The notes under the pieces: model-generated
Databases searched by the model: none
Seen by the model: the letters and a program-made list of their open reading frames with translations, nothing else
Told to the model about the DNA's origin: nothing
NCBI RefSeq assembly: GCF_003171515.1
Contig: NC_089390.1
Coordinates: forward strand, 1,364,001-1,428,000
DNA length: 64,000 nucleotides
DNA from: Pyrenophora tritici-repentis
Taxonomy: Eukaryota; Ascomycota; Dothideomycetes; Pleosporales; Pleosporaceae
Direction of reading: 5' to 3'
Shown: positions 53,459-63,061 of the stretch, piece by piece
Position numbering within the stretch: the first letter of the stretch is position 1
How the letters are laid out: every line of letters starts with the position of its first letter
Position numbers and translations under genes: made by a program

Positions 53459-56215
53459 ATGGCTGTCACAAATTTATCCCAGTTGCTTCAGCACAGTGCT
53501 ACAGCCTTTCCCAACAAGGGAATCACCTGTCTCCAGGATGGTAGAACTTGCCACACGTCCTATAGCGATCTGTTCAGTATTGCAGAGATCAATGCGGCCC
53601 AGATTCGAAAGCTCGCAGGGCGCGGCAGTCCAATATTCCTGATTCATTTCGACAACCATTGGGACAATATTGTCTGGTTCTGGTCCGTGGTTCTCGCAGG
53701 ATATATTCCAGCAATGTCTACTCCATTGGTTTCAGATGGTGAACAGCGGGAGAAGCATCTATTACACCTGCACCGCCTCCTGGAAGATCCCATTGTATTG
53801 ACGTCAACCCGTCTCCAGAGCGATCTAGCCACCTCAGATTCTCAGTTCCAACTCCAAATTCGACCGATTGAGAAATTTGGCGATGAGAGTTCAGAATGGA
53901 GTGGTACAAGCTCGTCAGTCATGGGAAGCAGCGACATTGCCGCTCTCATGTTGACATCCGGAAGTACTGGGCACGCGAAAGCTGTAACATTACGGCATGG
54001 CCAAATTGTCGCTGCGCTCAATGGAAAGAGCCAATATCATGAAACGACATCGGAGGACGTCTTTCTCAGTTGGATTGGGATGGACCATGTCGCCAATCTT
54101 ACGGAAATCCATCTCCATGCCATGCATCTGGGTGCCGACCAAGTCCAACTTCCCGCAGGAGACGTCATCAACGATCCGCTATTGTTTCTGCAGCAGTGTG
54201 CGCAACACCGTGTGTCGTACACCTTCGCTCCAAACTTTTTCTTAGCAACCCTTCTTCGTAGCCTCCAAAAGGGCGAGCAGCTGTCGAGCATGGATCTATC
54301 CCGCCTGCGCGCATTGATATCCGGTGGCGAAGCCAACGTTGTCGAGACGTGCGACGATCTCTCGAAGATACTGATGGATTACGGTGCACCCAGGAGCCTC
54401 ATCAGGCCAGGCTTCGGTATGACAGAAACATGCGCCGGGTCGATTTATGGGAAGAACTGCCCGGAGTATGACATCTCGCGAGGGCTGGAATTCGCATCTC
54501 TTGGTTCTTGTGTTCCTGGCATGTTTGTCAGAGTGGTGGAGAGCTCCGGCAGGGTACTGAACAGTAGCGAGGTCGGGTATCTGGAGGTTTCCGGGCCGGT
54601 TGTGTTTAGCGGGTATTACAACAATTATTCCGCAACAACCGAAGCTTTTCCGACTAAGGAATGGTTCCGCACAGGTGATCTCGCTTTCATCGACGATGCA
54701 GGCCAGCTCACCATGACCGGCCGGGCCAAGGACACCGTGAACATCAACGGCCTGAAGTACCCAATCCAGGAACTGGAAACAGCAATTGAGGAGGCTGACA
54801 TAAAAGGCCTGACGCCCAGTTACACAGCCATATTCCCGCATCGTGTCAAAGGGTCTTCGACAGAAGCTATAGTTGTTGTGTATCTTCCCGATTACAGCCC
54901 TGAGCATGTGGAAACCAGGGTCAAGGTTGCAAGAAGTGTGTCGCAGGTTCTCTTGCAGATCTGTGCAGTCCGGCCTTGCGAGATACTCCCGCTTACCGTT
55001 GAACATCTCCCCAAGTCGTCACTCGGCAAACTTTCGCGGGCTAAACTTCGTCGCGCTTTCGAGGAGGGCAAGTTCAAAGAGATTGTGGATATGAACAATC
55101 GTCTTGTTGCTGAGTACCAGCAGCACTTTTATACCGCGCCGCGAAACAAAACCGAAGCCAAACTCCTGGACGTAGTGCGAAGCAGTTTGGACATAGCAGA
55201 GAGCATCAAGATTGGTATCGATACCGATTTCTCCGACTTGGGTGTGACTTCTGTTGAAATTCTTAGGCTAAAGTCGCGCATCGACGTTGCTCTTCGGCTT
55301 TCCAAGTCACTGCCCATTGGCACTCTTTTAGTCAATCGCACAATCCGTCAACTTGGAAAGGCGATTGCCGCGTTGCAAGAATCGCCGTACGAGCCAATGA
55401 CCATCTTGCAACCAGATGGCAACAAGACCCCTCTCTGGCTGGTTCATCCTGGAGTGGGTGAGGTCCTGATTTTCATCCAACTCGCACGGTACATGACAGA
55501 TCGTCCAGTGTACGGTCTTCGAGCTCGGGGCCTTGACGGCGAGCAGCCATTTACCAGCATCTCTGAAGCCGTTCAGGCTTACCATGAGTCGATCCGCCGA
55601 ACCCAACCGAAAGGCCCATACGCCATCGCAGGTTATTCCTATGGATCCAATCTTGCCTTTGAAGTCGCCAAGCTCATCGAGGCAGACGGAGATGAGGTCA
55701 AATTTCTGGGGGCTTTTGATCAGCCACCGCACCTCGCGGCGCGATCTCAACAGTTCGACTGGGTGGACTGTGTGCTTTTTGTTTCCTTCTTTCTCGGTCT
55801 GATCACCGAAGAGCAAGCGAAGCACACCCTCGGATGTCATTTGAGGAACTTGTCTCGGGAAGATGCACTGTCGCATATTCTTGACAATGCACCCAAAGAT
55901 CGTGTCGACGAATTGGCCATCACGAGGAAGAAATTGGCCGATTGGGCCGGTGTTGCGTTCCAGCTCAAAGTCATAGGTCGGGAATATGACCCCACTGGTA
56001 AAGTAGCGAGGCTCGACTGCTTCTATGCTGCACCACTACCCGAAGTGGCATCTACAATGAAAGAGTGGGATGCTATCATCGCCGAGTGGGCACCCTTTGT
56101 GAAGGGCGACGTAGGGTACCATCGTGTTGACGGTGGACACTACGACATGATCACGACTCATGTGCGCTCTTTCCAGAAACGTTTGAAGCAGGTCCTAGAG
56201 GATCGTGGGGTGTAG
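53459..56215 (+). CDS. NRPS-like A-T-TE synthetase of the aryl-pyruvate (atromentin/terrequinone) type
   Basis: Single exon, 918 aa. Adenylation domain, about 1-535: TSGSTGHAKA (166-175), SWIGMDHVANLTEIHLHAMH (204-223), GFGMTETCAG (318-327), TGDLAF (405-410), GRAKDTVNINGLKY (421-434) and K524 in SLGKLSRAK. Thiolation domain, about 560-640, with the carrier Ser598 in DLGVTSVEIL. Thioesterase, about 650-918, with GYSYGS (Ser727), Asp754 and GGHYDM (His894). There is no condensation domain. This layout, and the DHV...E.H motif where amino-acid-activating enzymes have a conserved Asp, mark synthetases such as TdiA, AtrA, MicA and the aspulvinone synthetase, which condense two aromatic alpha-keto acids into quinones, furanones or butenolides. 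Exact substrate and ring type cannot be read from sequence. Confidence 0.9.
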   Translation: MAVTNLSQLLQHSATAFPNKGITCLQDGRTCHTSYSDLFSIAEINAAQIRKLAGRGSPIFLIHFDNHWDNIVWFWSVVLAGYIPAMSTPLVSDGEQREKHLLHLHRLLEDPIVLTSTRLQSDLATSDSQFQLQIRPIEKFGDESSEWSGTSSSVMGSSDIAALMLTSGSTGHAKAVTLRHGQIVAALNGKSQYHETTSEDVFLSWIGMDHVANLTEIHLHAMHLGADQVQLPAGDVINDPLLFLQQCAQHRVSYTFAPNFFLATLLRSLQKGEQLSSMDLSRLRALISGGEANVVETCDDLSKILMDYGAPRSLIRPGFGMTETCAGSIYGKNCPEYDISRGLEFASLGSCVPGMFVRVVESSGRVLNSSEVGYLEVSGPVVFSGYYNNYSATTEAFPTKEWFRTGDLAFIDDAGQLTMTGRAKDTVNINGLKYPIQELETAIEEADIKGLTPSYTAIFPHRVKGSSTEAIVVVYLPDYSPEHVETRVKVARSVSQVLLQICAVRPCEILPLTVEHLPKSSLGKLSRAKLRRAFEEGKFKEIVDMNNRLVAEYQQHFYTAPRNKTEAKLLDVVRSSLDIAESIKIGIDTDFSDLGVTSVEILRLKSRIDVALRLSKSLPIGTLLVNRTIRQLGKAIAALQESPYEPMTILQPDGNKTPLWLVHPGVGEVLIFIQLARYMTDRPVYGLRARGLDGEQPFTSISEAVQAYHESIRRTQPKGPYAIAGYSYGSNLAFEVAKLIEADGDEVKFLGAFDQPPHLAARSQQFDWVDCVLFVSFFLGLITEEQAKHTLGCHLRNLSREDALSHILDNAPKDRVDELAITRKKLADWAGVAFQLKVIGREYDPTGKVARLDCFYAAPLPEVASTMKEWDAIIAEWAPFVKGDVGYHRVDGGHYDMITTHVRSFQKRLKQVLEDRGV

Positions 56216-57338
56216 CTTAGAAGGCAACACCCACAAGCGTTCTCTCATCCTTCTGCCCTTTCTGGTTTCTCGGTACGTTCTTCACTGTCCAGCCTTCTTT
56301 ACCTCTCATCCTTTCCTCCTATAGACTCTATTTTTTACATTACACCAGTTTGCATGTTCCCTTACTAGACTGTAGAGTTAGATTCAGTGAAATGACTAGA
56401 TATGGTTTACAGTCAGTACGATATCCTGAAGTGAATGATAAGATACGCTGTGGAATTCCGAAGTGTAATCCAACCCCTACTTTCGACAAGAGTGAAACAC
56501 TGTGAGTCCGTGCTCTCGATCGTAGCAAGCAAACAAATTTCCTACAGGGCGATAAGATGTAGTTTGTCGATCGCCAAGGTCAGGTTCTCAGGTCTGGAGA
56601 TTGTCGGGTCAAAATGCCGGTCCGCCTTTTCCGCGTTGTTTCCATGAAGTACGGTCTGATTTTCGACGGCAAGGTTATGGTTCCCGAGTGCATCAACGAA
56701 CACGCTGTGACACATCTTGTCTCCTGGCTCTTGCAGCCCCTGCTAAGCACTTTGAAAGATTCACTCAATCGGCAATGACTCTGACTATAATGATTCCTCT
56801 GAAAGTCTTGTACTTCTCATTTTACGAATGCACAAATTCTGTATAGTGTCGCCATATCTGCACATGTATACGGGAATATCGAGCTACTTCTAGATATCCC
56901 AGGGGATTTATCAAATTAACTGAGTATCAGTCACCTAGAAGAAGACCGACCCACAAAACCATGGCTCCCAAACGGAAGCAGGAAACGACTTTAACATCGC
57001 TGCCTAACACAACACCATCTACCGTTCTCTATGATAATCAATTATAACTTCCTAATTGCAATCTGCCAACTGTGCCAATAGAGCGCATGTTATAAATTCA
57101 CCCTTGCAACCGTCACTCGGATTTGACCCTACGCTTAGACCATTCGCCTAAATTACGCCTATCCCGAATGGCTGCCCAACTATCACTCACGCTCATGGTA
57201 CGGACGTCCCACAGACCATATAGTCTACCCAGGTGTTTTTGTTCTCTCCATTCAGCAAGCTTGGATTGTATTTACTTTCGACTGAAACAATTCTATTAGC
57301 TCCAATCTACCAGTCCAGACTATCCGCCGATCTACAGG
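56216..57338. other. intergenic; one 54-codon protein-like frame
   Basis: No gene is supported. A short plus frame at 56614-56778 (MPVRLFRVVSMKYGLIFDG then VMVPECINEHAVTHLVSWLL) reads like a protein fragment but has no clear start context, leader or family. It may be the remnant of a lost cluster gene. 57000-57120 is AT-rich. Confidence 0.4.
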
Positions 57339-58148
57339 ATGTCAATCACAATTGACGACACGCGAGCTTCCAATGATAACCGCAAGAACAACCGCCGCAA
57401 CCGCCGCAGTTCACAGAAGAACAGCTGCATAGCCACCCTCTCGGCTATCGCTCAAGTCCAAAAGGTCCTCTATCATGTCAATAACTTCAATGGTAGCTAC
57501 CACCTGCGTAACTGGTCTGCCTCAGCCCGTAAGGAGCGAGCTCCTTACATCGGTATCAAGCTCGAGCTCCTCCACGATGGCTCTTACATTGCTTTCAACG
57601 TCCCAAAGCTAGCCTTCATTGCCGCCTCTCCCGCATTCGCCGACCACATGGCAATAAGCCCCGATGTCAAGCTTCTCCGCTTCTGCAGCTCTGAAGTGGA
57701 CTTCTATGCCGTCAAGGCCATCGTCATCTGGCTGCGGAAGATTTGCTCGGAGAAGGTTCACACTGACCTACCAATTCCCGAGGACATTGAGGAGGATCTG
57801 CAACTCCGTCGTACAGCTCGGAGATTGGGCATGTCGCAGTATGTAGCCGATATCATCGAGCGCTACATCTTGGATTTGGCCGATCGAGTTCCGGATGTTA
57901 GTGAACTCGTTTTGGTCTGTGAATGCACAAAGGATCAGGGCATCGTGGATCCCATGTCGGAGGTGCTGGCGAATTGCGTCGGGTACCTGTTGAAGTACAA
58001 TCAGGTTGATGGTATGAAGGTGGGATTGTACGCAGAAGTGTTGAAAACGAAGAAGTGCCAACGCTTGCTGGATGCAATTTGTGAGGAGAAGTTGGATAGG
58101 ATCCACCGGGTTGGATGGTTGGCGGTATATAAGAAGCCATGGAAGTAG
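57339..58148 (+). CDS. BTB/POZ-like protein, function unknown
   Basis: Single exon, 269 aa. A basic Asn/Arg-rich N-terminus (NRKNNRRNRRSSQKN) is followed by a BTB-like region at about 75-175: GIKLELLHDGSYIAFNVPKL, AFIAASPAFADHMA, LRFCSSEVDFYAVKAIVIWL. Helices follow (RTARRLGMSQYVADIIERYI) and a conserved-looking C-terminus, KLDRIHRVGWLAVYKKP. Pleosporales genomes carry many such proteins, mostly uncharacterised. No transcription-factor or ubiquitin-ligase domain is attached. It shares layout with the gene at 43687. Position just beyond the synthetase gene makes it the likely right border of the cluster. Confidence 0.65.
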   Translation: MSITIDDTRASNDNRKNNRRNRRSSQKNSCIATLSAIAQVQKVLYHVNNFNGSYHLRNWSASARKERAPYIGIKLELLHDGSYIAFNVPKLAFIAASPAFADHMAISPDVKLLRFCSSEVDFYAVKAIVIWLRKICSEKVHTDLPIPEDIEEDLQLRRTARRLGMSQYVADIIERYILDLADRVPDVSELVLVCECTKDQGIVDPMSEVLANCVGYLLKYNQVDGMKVGLYAEVLKTKKCQRLLDAICEEKLDRIHRVGWLAVYKKPWK

Positions 58149-58668
58149 TTTAGAGGATTGTATACTTGCAAGGGAGAGAGTGCGGTGTGCTGTATTGGTA
58201 TAACCCGTTGGATGTGGTTGATTTATATCAAGAAAAACTCGGGTTGTAGATTCTGTGGATTTCCGGCCATGTGCCTCAGTCAACGAATGATGTTCCAGTG
58301 AGCAGCCATACGTGACAGCATAGTTGAAAAACAAAGTAATCGCAATGTGTCCACAGTGATGAATGGAAGTTGAGAGACGCGATGCCTAGAAGTGGCGCCC
58401 CGGAAACGGCTAGCGCGTTGCGCCGCGTGTGGCAGTCGCGAAAATCGACATAACGTCATTGTTCAGGCATCGCTTGGTGACAGCTGCCCACTTCCCGTTC
58501 AACAGGTTTCGCTCTCTTCACAAATTACGTGTAGAGGCCTTTAATACTTCACTCACATGTGGAGAGTTTGCAATTGCTTCTAGACACATCTTGGTCCCGA
58601 CAATCATCTCAGCTCCTACCACATAGAGGTTGCTCCCTCCGAGCACCTTACCCACTACTCACACGAAT
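58149..58668. other. intergenic, nothing recognised
   Basis: Spacer before the FIT-family gene. Nothing is recognised. Confidence 0.4.
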
Positions 58669-59652
58669 ATGGCAACACGTCGCAAACTCGAAGCCAGCGA
58701 TAGCGACAATACGCAATTCTCCACAAGCACGTCTAGCGACACGATGCGGCCACCCACGTCGTCGGCACGTCGCTCGCCCTTTCTCCCCACGCGCCTCGAA
58801 GCGCAACTCATAGCTATCTACCCCATCACCCTACTTCTTGGGAGCATATTCAGCACTCTTTCACCTTCAACGCGTAGCGCCCCTTATTCAGCAAGCCTAC
58901 AATCACACCCCACCGAATTCGCGCCCTCGTACTTTGCGCAAAAGAAGAACGTCTTCAATGTATACTTTGTGAAAGTAGGCTGGTTCTGGACAACACTGGC
59001 TTTTACCTTTTTCGTCACCCTCCACCCTGGCTTTGGGCAGGGGGCGAGCGCGAGGCGGATCAGGGCGGTGCTGAGGTATGGCCTTGTCACGACGTGGTGG
59101 TGCTTTTTGACACAGTGGTTTTTTGGCCCGCCGCTGATCGACCGCGGTTTCCGATTTACGGGCGGTCAATGCGAGTTGTTGAGGAAGTCAGATGCAAGGG
59201 AAGACATGAGCAATACAAGAGAGTACATCACAGCGGCTACATGCAAGGCCGTGGGTGGGACATGGAAGGGCGGTCATGATATTTCTGGACACGTCTTTTT
59301 GCTCATACTAGGAAGCTCGCTCCTTTGGCTAGAGTTCCTGCCTGCATTGACGCACGTCGAGGGCTTGAGAGATGGTAGGTTAATCACGCTACCCGATGGC
59401 AAGGTCGCCAGTGTCGCTGTGGAGAAGGAGCTGGTCAAGGAAGAGGGCGAAGCCACTGCAAGAGGAGTCAAGTTTGCGCTCGGTGTTGCAGGTCTGATGT
59501 GGTGGATGTTACTCATGACGGCTGCCTACTTCCACACTTGGTTCGAGAAGTTTACGGGACTCCTGGTTGCCTTTGCGGGGTTGTGGACTGTCTACTTTCT
59601 ACCGAGAGGCGTACCTCAATTGAGAGCATGGCTCGGAATGCCTGGCGTTTGA
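58669..59652 (+). CDS. SCS3: FIT-family ER lipid phosphatase (Scs3/Yft2-like)
   Basis: Single exon, 327 aa from ATG 58669 (MATRRKLEAS); an in-frame ATG at 58630 would add 13 residues. It has about six hydrophobic segments: LIAIYPITLLLGSIFSTL, GWFWTTLAFTFFVTL, VTTWWCFLTQWFFGPPL, GHVFLLILGSSLLWLEFL, FALGVAGLMWWMLLMTA and FTGLLVAFAGLWTVYFL. The two conserved catalytic His regions of the FIT family appear as GGHDISGHVFLL and AAYFHTWFEK. FIT proteins act at the ER membrane on acyl-CoA or phospholipids and are needed for normal lipid droplet budding. FTGGQCELL and AATCKAVGGTWKGGHDISGH match the fungal Scs3 branch. Confidence 0.88.
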   Translation: MATRRKLEASDSDNTQFSTSTSSDTMRPPTSSARRSPFLPTRLEAQLIAIYPITLLLGSIFSTLSPSTRSAPYSASLQSHPTEFAPSYFAQKKNVFNVYFVKVGWFWTTLAFTFFVTLHPGFGQGASARRIRAVLRYGLVTTWWCFLTQWFFGPPLIDRGFRFTGGQCELLRKSDAREDMSNTREYITAATCKAVGGTWKGGHDISGHVFLLILGSSLLWLEFLPALTHVEGLRDGRLITLPDGKVASVAVEKELVKEEGEATARGVKFALGVAGLMWWMLLMTAAYFHTWFEKFTGLLVAFAGLWTVYFLPRGVPQLRAWLGMPGV

Positions 59653-60584
59653 ATATTTGCCACTAGGCATCTAACGATATTCGGATCACTCCGGCCCTAC
59701 TCGATGCCAAAGCTAGTACATCACATGGCCCTGATGACAAAGTTGATGAGTTGAGTATAATGAGCGAAAAGCATCGTCGAGGTAGTTTTGTTTGACAGTA
59801 TGTATCACCACATTCAGTATCCTCTTGCTTTCTTACTCGACCCTCGTCAGATCATGTCACATTGTAAAGGGGCACTTGTTTGGATCGACACTGTGATACT
59901 ATTACCCCCGTTATTTGACCGAGACGTGGACATACGATGTGGTGCGAAAGCGCTCTTCCCCTCTTTTGCATTTCAGATTTGCAACCCGTGCCCACAATAT
60001 TGCCATGCTTCTTTTTTCAAGTACGTCAGCCCAGCATTTGTTTTGCGTGCTTTACAAAATGCCGTGAATGAAAGCGCAGACTAATTTTATCCGACTTTCG
60101 TCCCGATGCACAGCATGGGAAAGGATCTCGTACCGCCTTCCTAATCCCCCGAGCCGCACCAGAGCCCATGTGTGAGCGATCCTTTATTGGTCACATGTAA
60201 GCATAACGGCAGTGCATCTGTGGTACTTGCATCGATCCATAGCTGGTGTTACGGTGTGAACCGGGTAAAAAGCCGCTAGAATCTGCTTTGGTCACCAAAG
60301 TGTACCTCACTAAACTCTTCTGCGTATTCTACCCGCCAAGTTCCGTGCCGTGCTCCAATCACACCATTCTCCGCAAGTTTCCCGCTAACCCACAACCGTA
60401 GAAGACGTATCCGTTGACAATTCGTTGAACCCCAAAGTTTCCCCACTTCCCCTCTCGATGTAATGTCCGAGTTGCTGGAGTCGGGCATCGTAAGCTCGGT
60501 ACGCAGGTACCATTGTAGGGATATATATTACGATGTCGTTGAAATCTTACACGATGCGTTGCTTCTACCAAATTCACCTTTGCA
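59653..60584 (+). promoter_or_regulatory. intergenic; alpha-galactosidase promoter with TATA at 60531
   Basis: Spacer with no supported gene. ATATATATTA at 60531-60540 lies about 45-50 bp before the start codon and is the probable TATA box. A repeated regulator site was not found. Confidence 0.45.
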
Positions 60585-62891
60585 ATGGTCGGCATGAAGG
60601 GTGTTTACACGTTGAGCCTGTTGGCCGGCGTCGCTGTTGGGCAAAATGGCAAGTGTAGATATTCGGCGCATTGGAGACTGACTAGCTAACCAGAGGCAGC
60701 AATCAAGGCAGCTGGAACAAATTTCACGTTGACCGCCGATGGCATGTCTTACCTCTTCCACGTGGATACGAAGACTGGAGATCTCATCTCCGATCACTTT
60801 GGAGGCCCGACTACCGACTTCACACCACCCGCCAAAATCAATCCTTCCGGCTGGGTCGATAAATTAGGCAACACCCGTCGCGAGTTCCCTGACATTGGCC
60901 GTGGCGACTTCCGCTTACCTGCAATTCACATTGAGCACGCGGATGGTGATACCGTGACCGCCTTCCGTTACCAATCCCACGAGATTGTCGATGGAAAGCC
61001 TGGTTTACCTAAGCTTCCTGCTACGTATGGAAAAGTTGGAGATGTCACGACTGTCATTGTGCACATGTACGACAACGTATCCGATGTCTCGGCTGCCTTG
61101 TCATACTCCATCTTCCCGCGTTACAACGCTATTGCACGTAGCTTCAGCATCAGCAACAATGGAAGTAGCGATATCGTCATCGAAAGAGCGTCGAGCTTCA
61201 GTACCGATTTCCCCAACCTCGAGTTGGAAATGATCGAGCCGTACGGTGATTGGTCGCACGAGTTCCAGACTGTAAAGCGCAAGATCGACTATGGCGAGAC
61301 CTCTTTCCGCAGTACGGCAGGTTACGCTTCGCATCTACACAACCCTTTCTTCACACTTGTTTCGCCCACTACGACTGAATCGACTGGTGAGGCATGGGGC
61401 TTCAGTTTGGTGTGGACTGGTAGCTTTGCCGCGACCGCCCAGCGTTTCGCTAACGGCTATGTGCGCGTGCTTATGGGCCTCAACTCCCTACATGCCAGCA
61501 TCCGTGTGGCGCCAGGAGCAACTTTCCAGTCGCCCGAAGCGGTGGGCGTCTACTCCTCTAATGGTGTTGGTGGCATGTCTCGTTCATTCCACGATCTCTA
61601 CCGAAACCATCTCTCCCGCTCAAAGTTCACATCCCAGACGCGACCCATCCTACTCAACTCGTGGGAAGGCCTAGGATTCAACATCAATGAAACATCGCTG
61701 GTCAAGTTAGCCGGTGAGGCGGAGGAGATTGGCATCGAGCTGTTTGTCATGGACGATGGATGGTTCGGTGTCGAATACCCGCGTAACAATGACTCCATGG
61801 GTCTCGGAGACTGGACGCCCAACCCAGCAAAATTCCCCTCTGGACTGCGCCCATACGTCGAACAAGTCAACAAGTTCAACATACTGAACTCCACAACACC
61901 TTTACAATTCGGTATCTGGGTAGAACCCGAGATGGTCAACCCGAATTCGACCTTGTACAAGGAGCATCCCGACTGGGTCTTGCATGCCGGAAAACATGAG
62001 CGAACTCTTACACGAAACCAACTCGTCTTGAACGTGGGACTGACCGAAGTACAAGACTTCATCATCGACAGTGTCTCGCGCGTGCTCGACTCGGCCAACA
62101 TCCAGTACGTAAAGTGGGACAACAACCGTGGTATGCACGAGCTTGCTCGTCCATCAGACGACTACACCTACATCCTGGGTCTCTACCGCGTCATCGACAC
62201 CCTCACCACAAAGTACCCTGACGTTCTCTTCGAAGGCTGCGCTTCAGGTGGTGGTCGCTTTGATCCAGGACTGCTACACTACTGGAGCCAACATTGGACA
62301 AGTGACAACACCGACGCCAGCAACCGTCTCACCATTCAAATGGGCACCTCGCTTGTCTACCCACCATCAGCAATGGGCTGCCATGTCTCCGCCGTCCCCA
62401 ACCAACTCACCAAACGCAACATCAGCATCGAGTACCGCGGCCACGTAGCAATGATGTGCGGCTCCTTCGGTCTCGAGCTGAACCCCTCCGAGCTCTCCGC
62501 CGAAGAAACCGCACTTATCCCATCCATTATGGCAGAAGCCAAAGCCGTAAACCCCATCGTCATCTCCGGCCACTTCTACCGCCTCGCGCACCCTGATGTA
62601 TCGAATTGGCCCGGTGTCCAGTTCGTCAGCGCTGATGGCGCGCAGGCGGTCGTGTTTGCGTTCCAGCAGTCGTACATGGTGAAGCCGGCGGCACCGCCGC
62701 TGAAGTTGCAGGGCTTGGATCCCAAGGCGAGGTACAGTAATGATTTGGATAATGCGACGTATAGTGGGGCTACGTATATGAATGGTGGGCTTAATATCCC
62801 CTGGCCTCAGGGCGATTATCAGAGTAAGCTTATTTGGCTGAACAAGGTTACTGCGAATGGATCGCAAGCGAGGGAGGCACCTATCTGCTGA
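60585..62891 (+). CDS. secreted GH36 alpha-galactosidase (AglC-like)
   Basis: Two exons (60585-60648, 60694-62891) encode 753 aa. The 45-nt intron starts with GCAAGT and ends with AACCAG, so it is a GC-AG intron; the splice joins GQN to EAAIKAAGTNF in frame. Residues 1-19 (MVGMKGVYTLSLLAGVAVG) are a signal peptide. GH36 signature blocks: LFVMDDGWFG, GIWVEPEMVNP, YVKWDNNRG with the nucleophile Asp near residue 496, FEGCASGGGRFD, and HWTSDNTD with the acid/base Asp near 558. The N-terminal beta-sandwich covers about 30-310, the TIM barrel about 320-660, and a C-terminal beta domain follows. It releases alpha-1,6-galactose from raffinose-type sugars and galactomannans. Family AglC members also transglycosylate. 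Confidence 0.94.
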
Positions 62892-63061
62892 TGGGACGGA
62901 AGTTGGTGTGTTTAGAATTAACTCTAATAATCTAAACGGTGAAGCAATAGTTTCCTTTGATGCATGTGAAGTAACATTTGGGTGCATGGTTGTTCACATT
63001 TCAGCGAATAGAAGTTACCAACTACCCTACCTTCTGACCTCCTCATACTACCACCGCCCAC

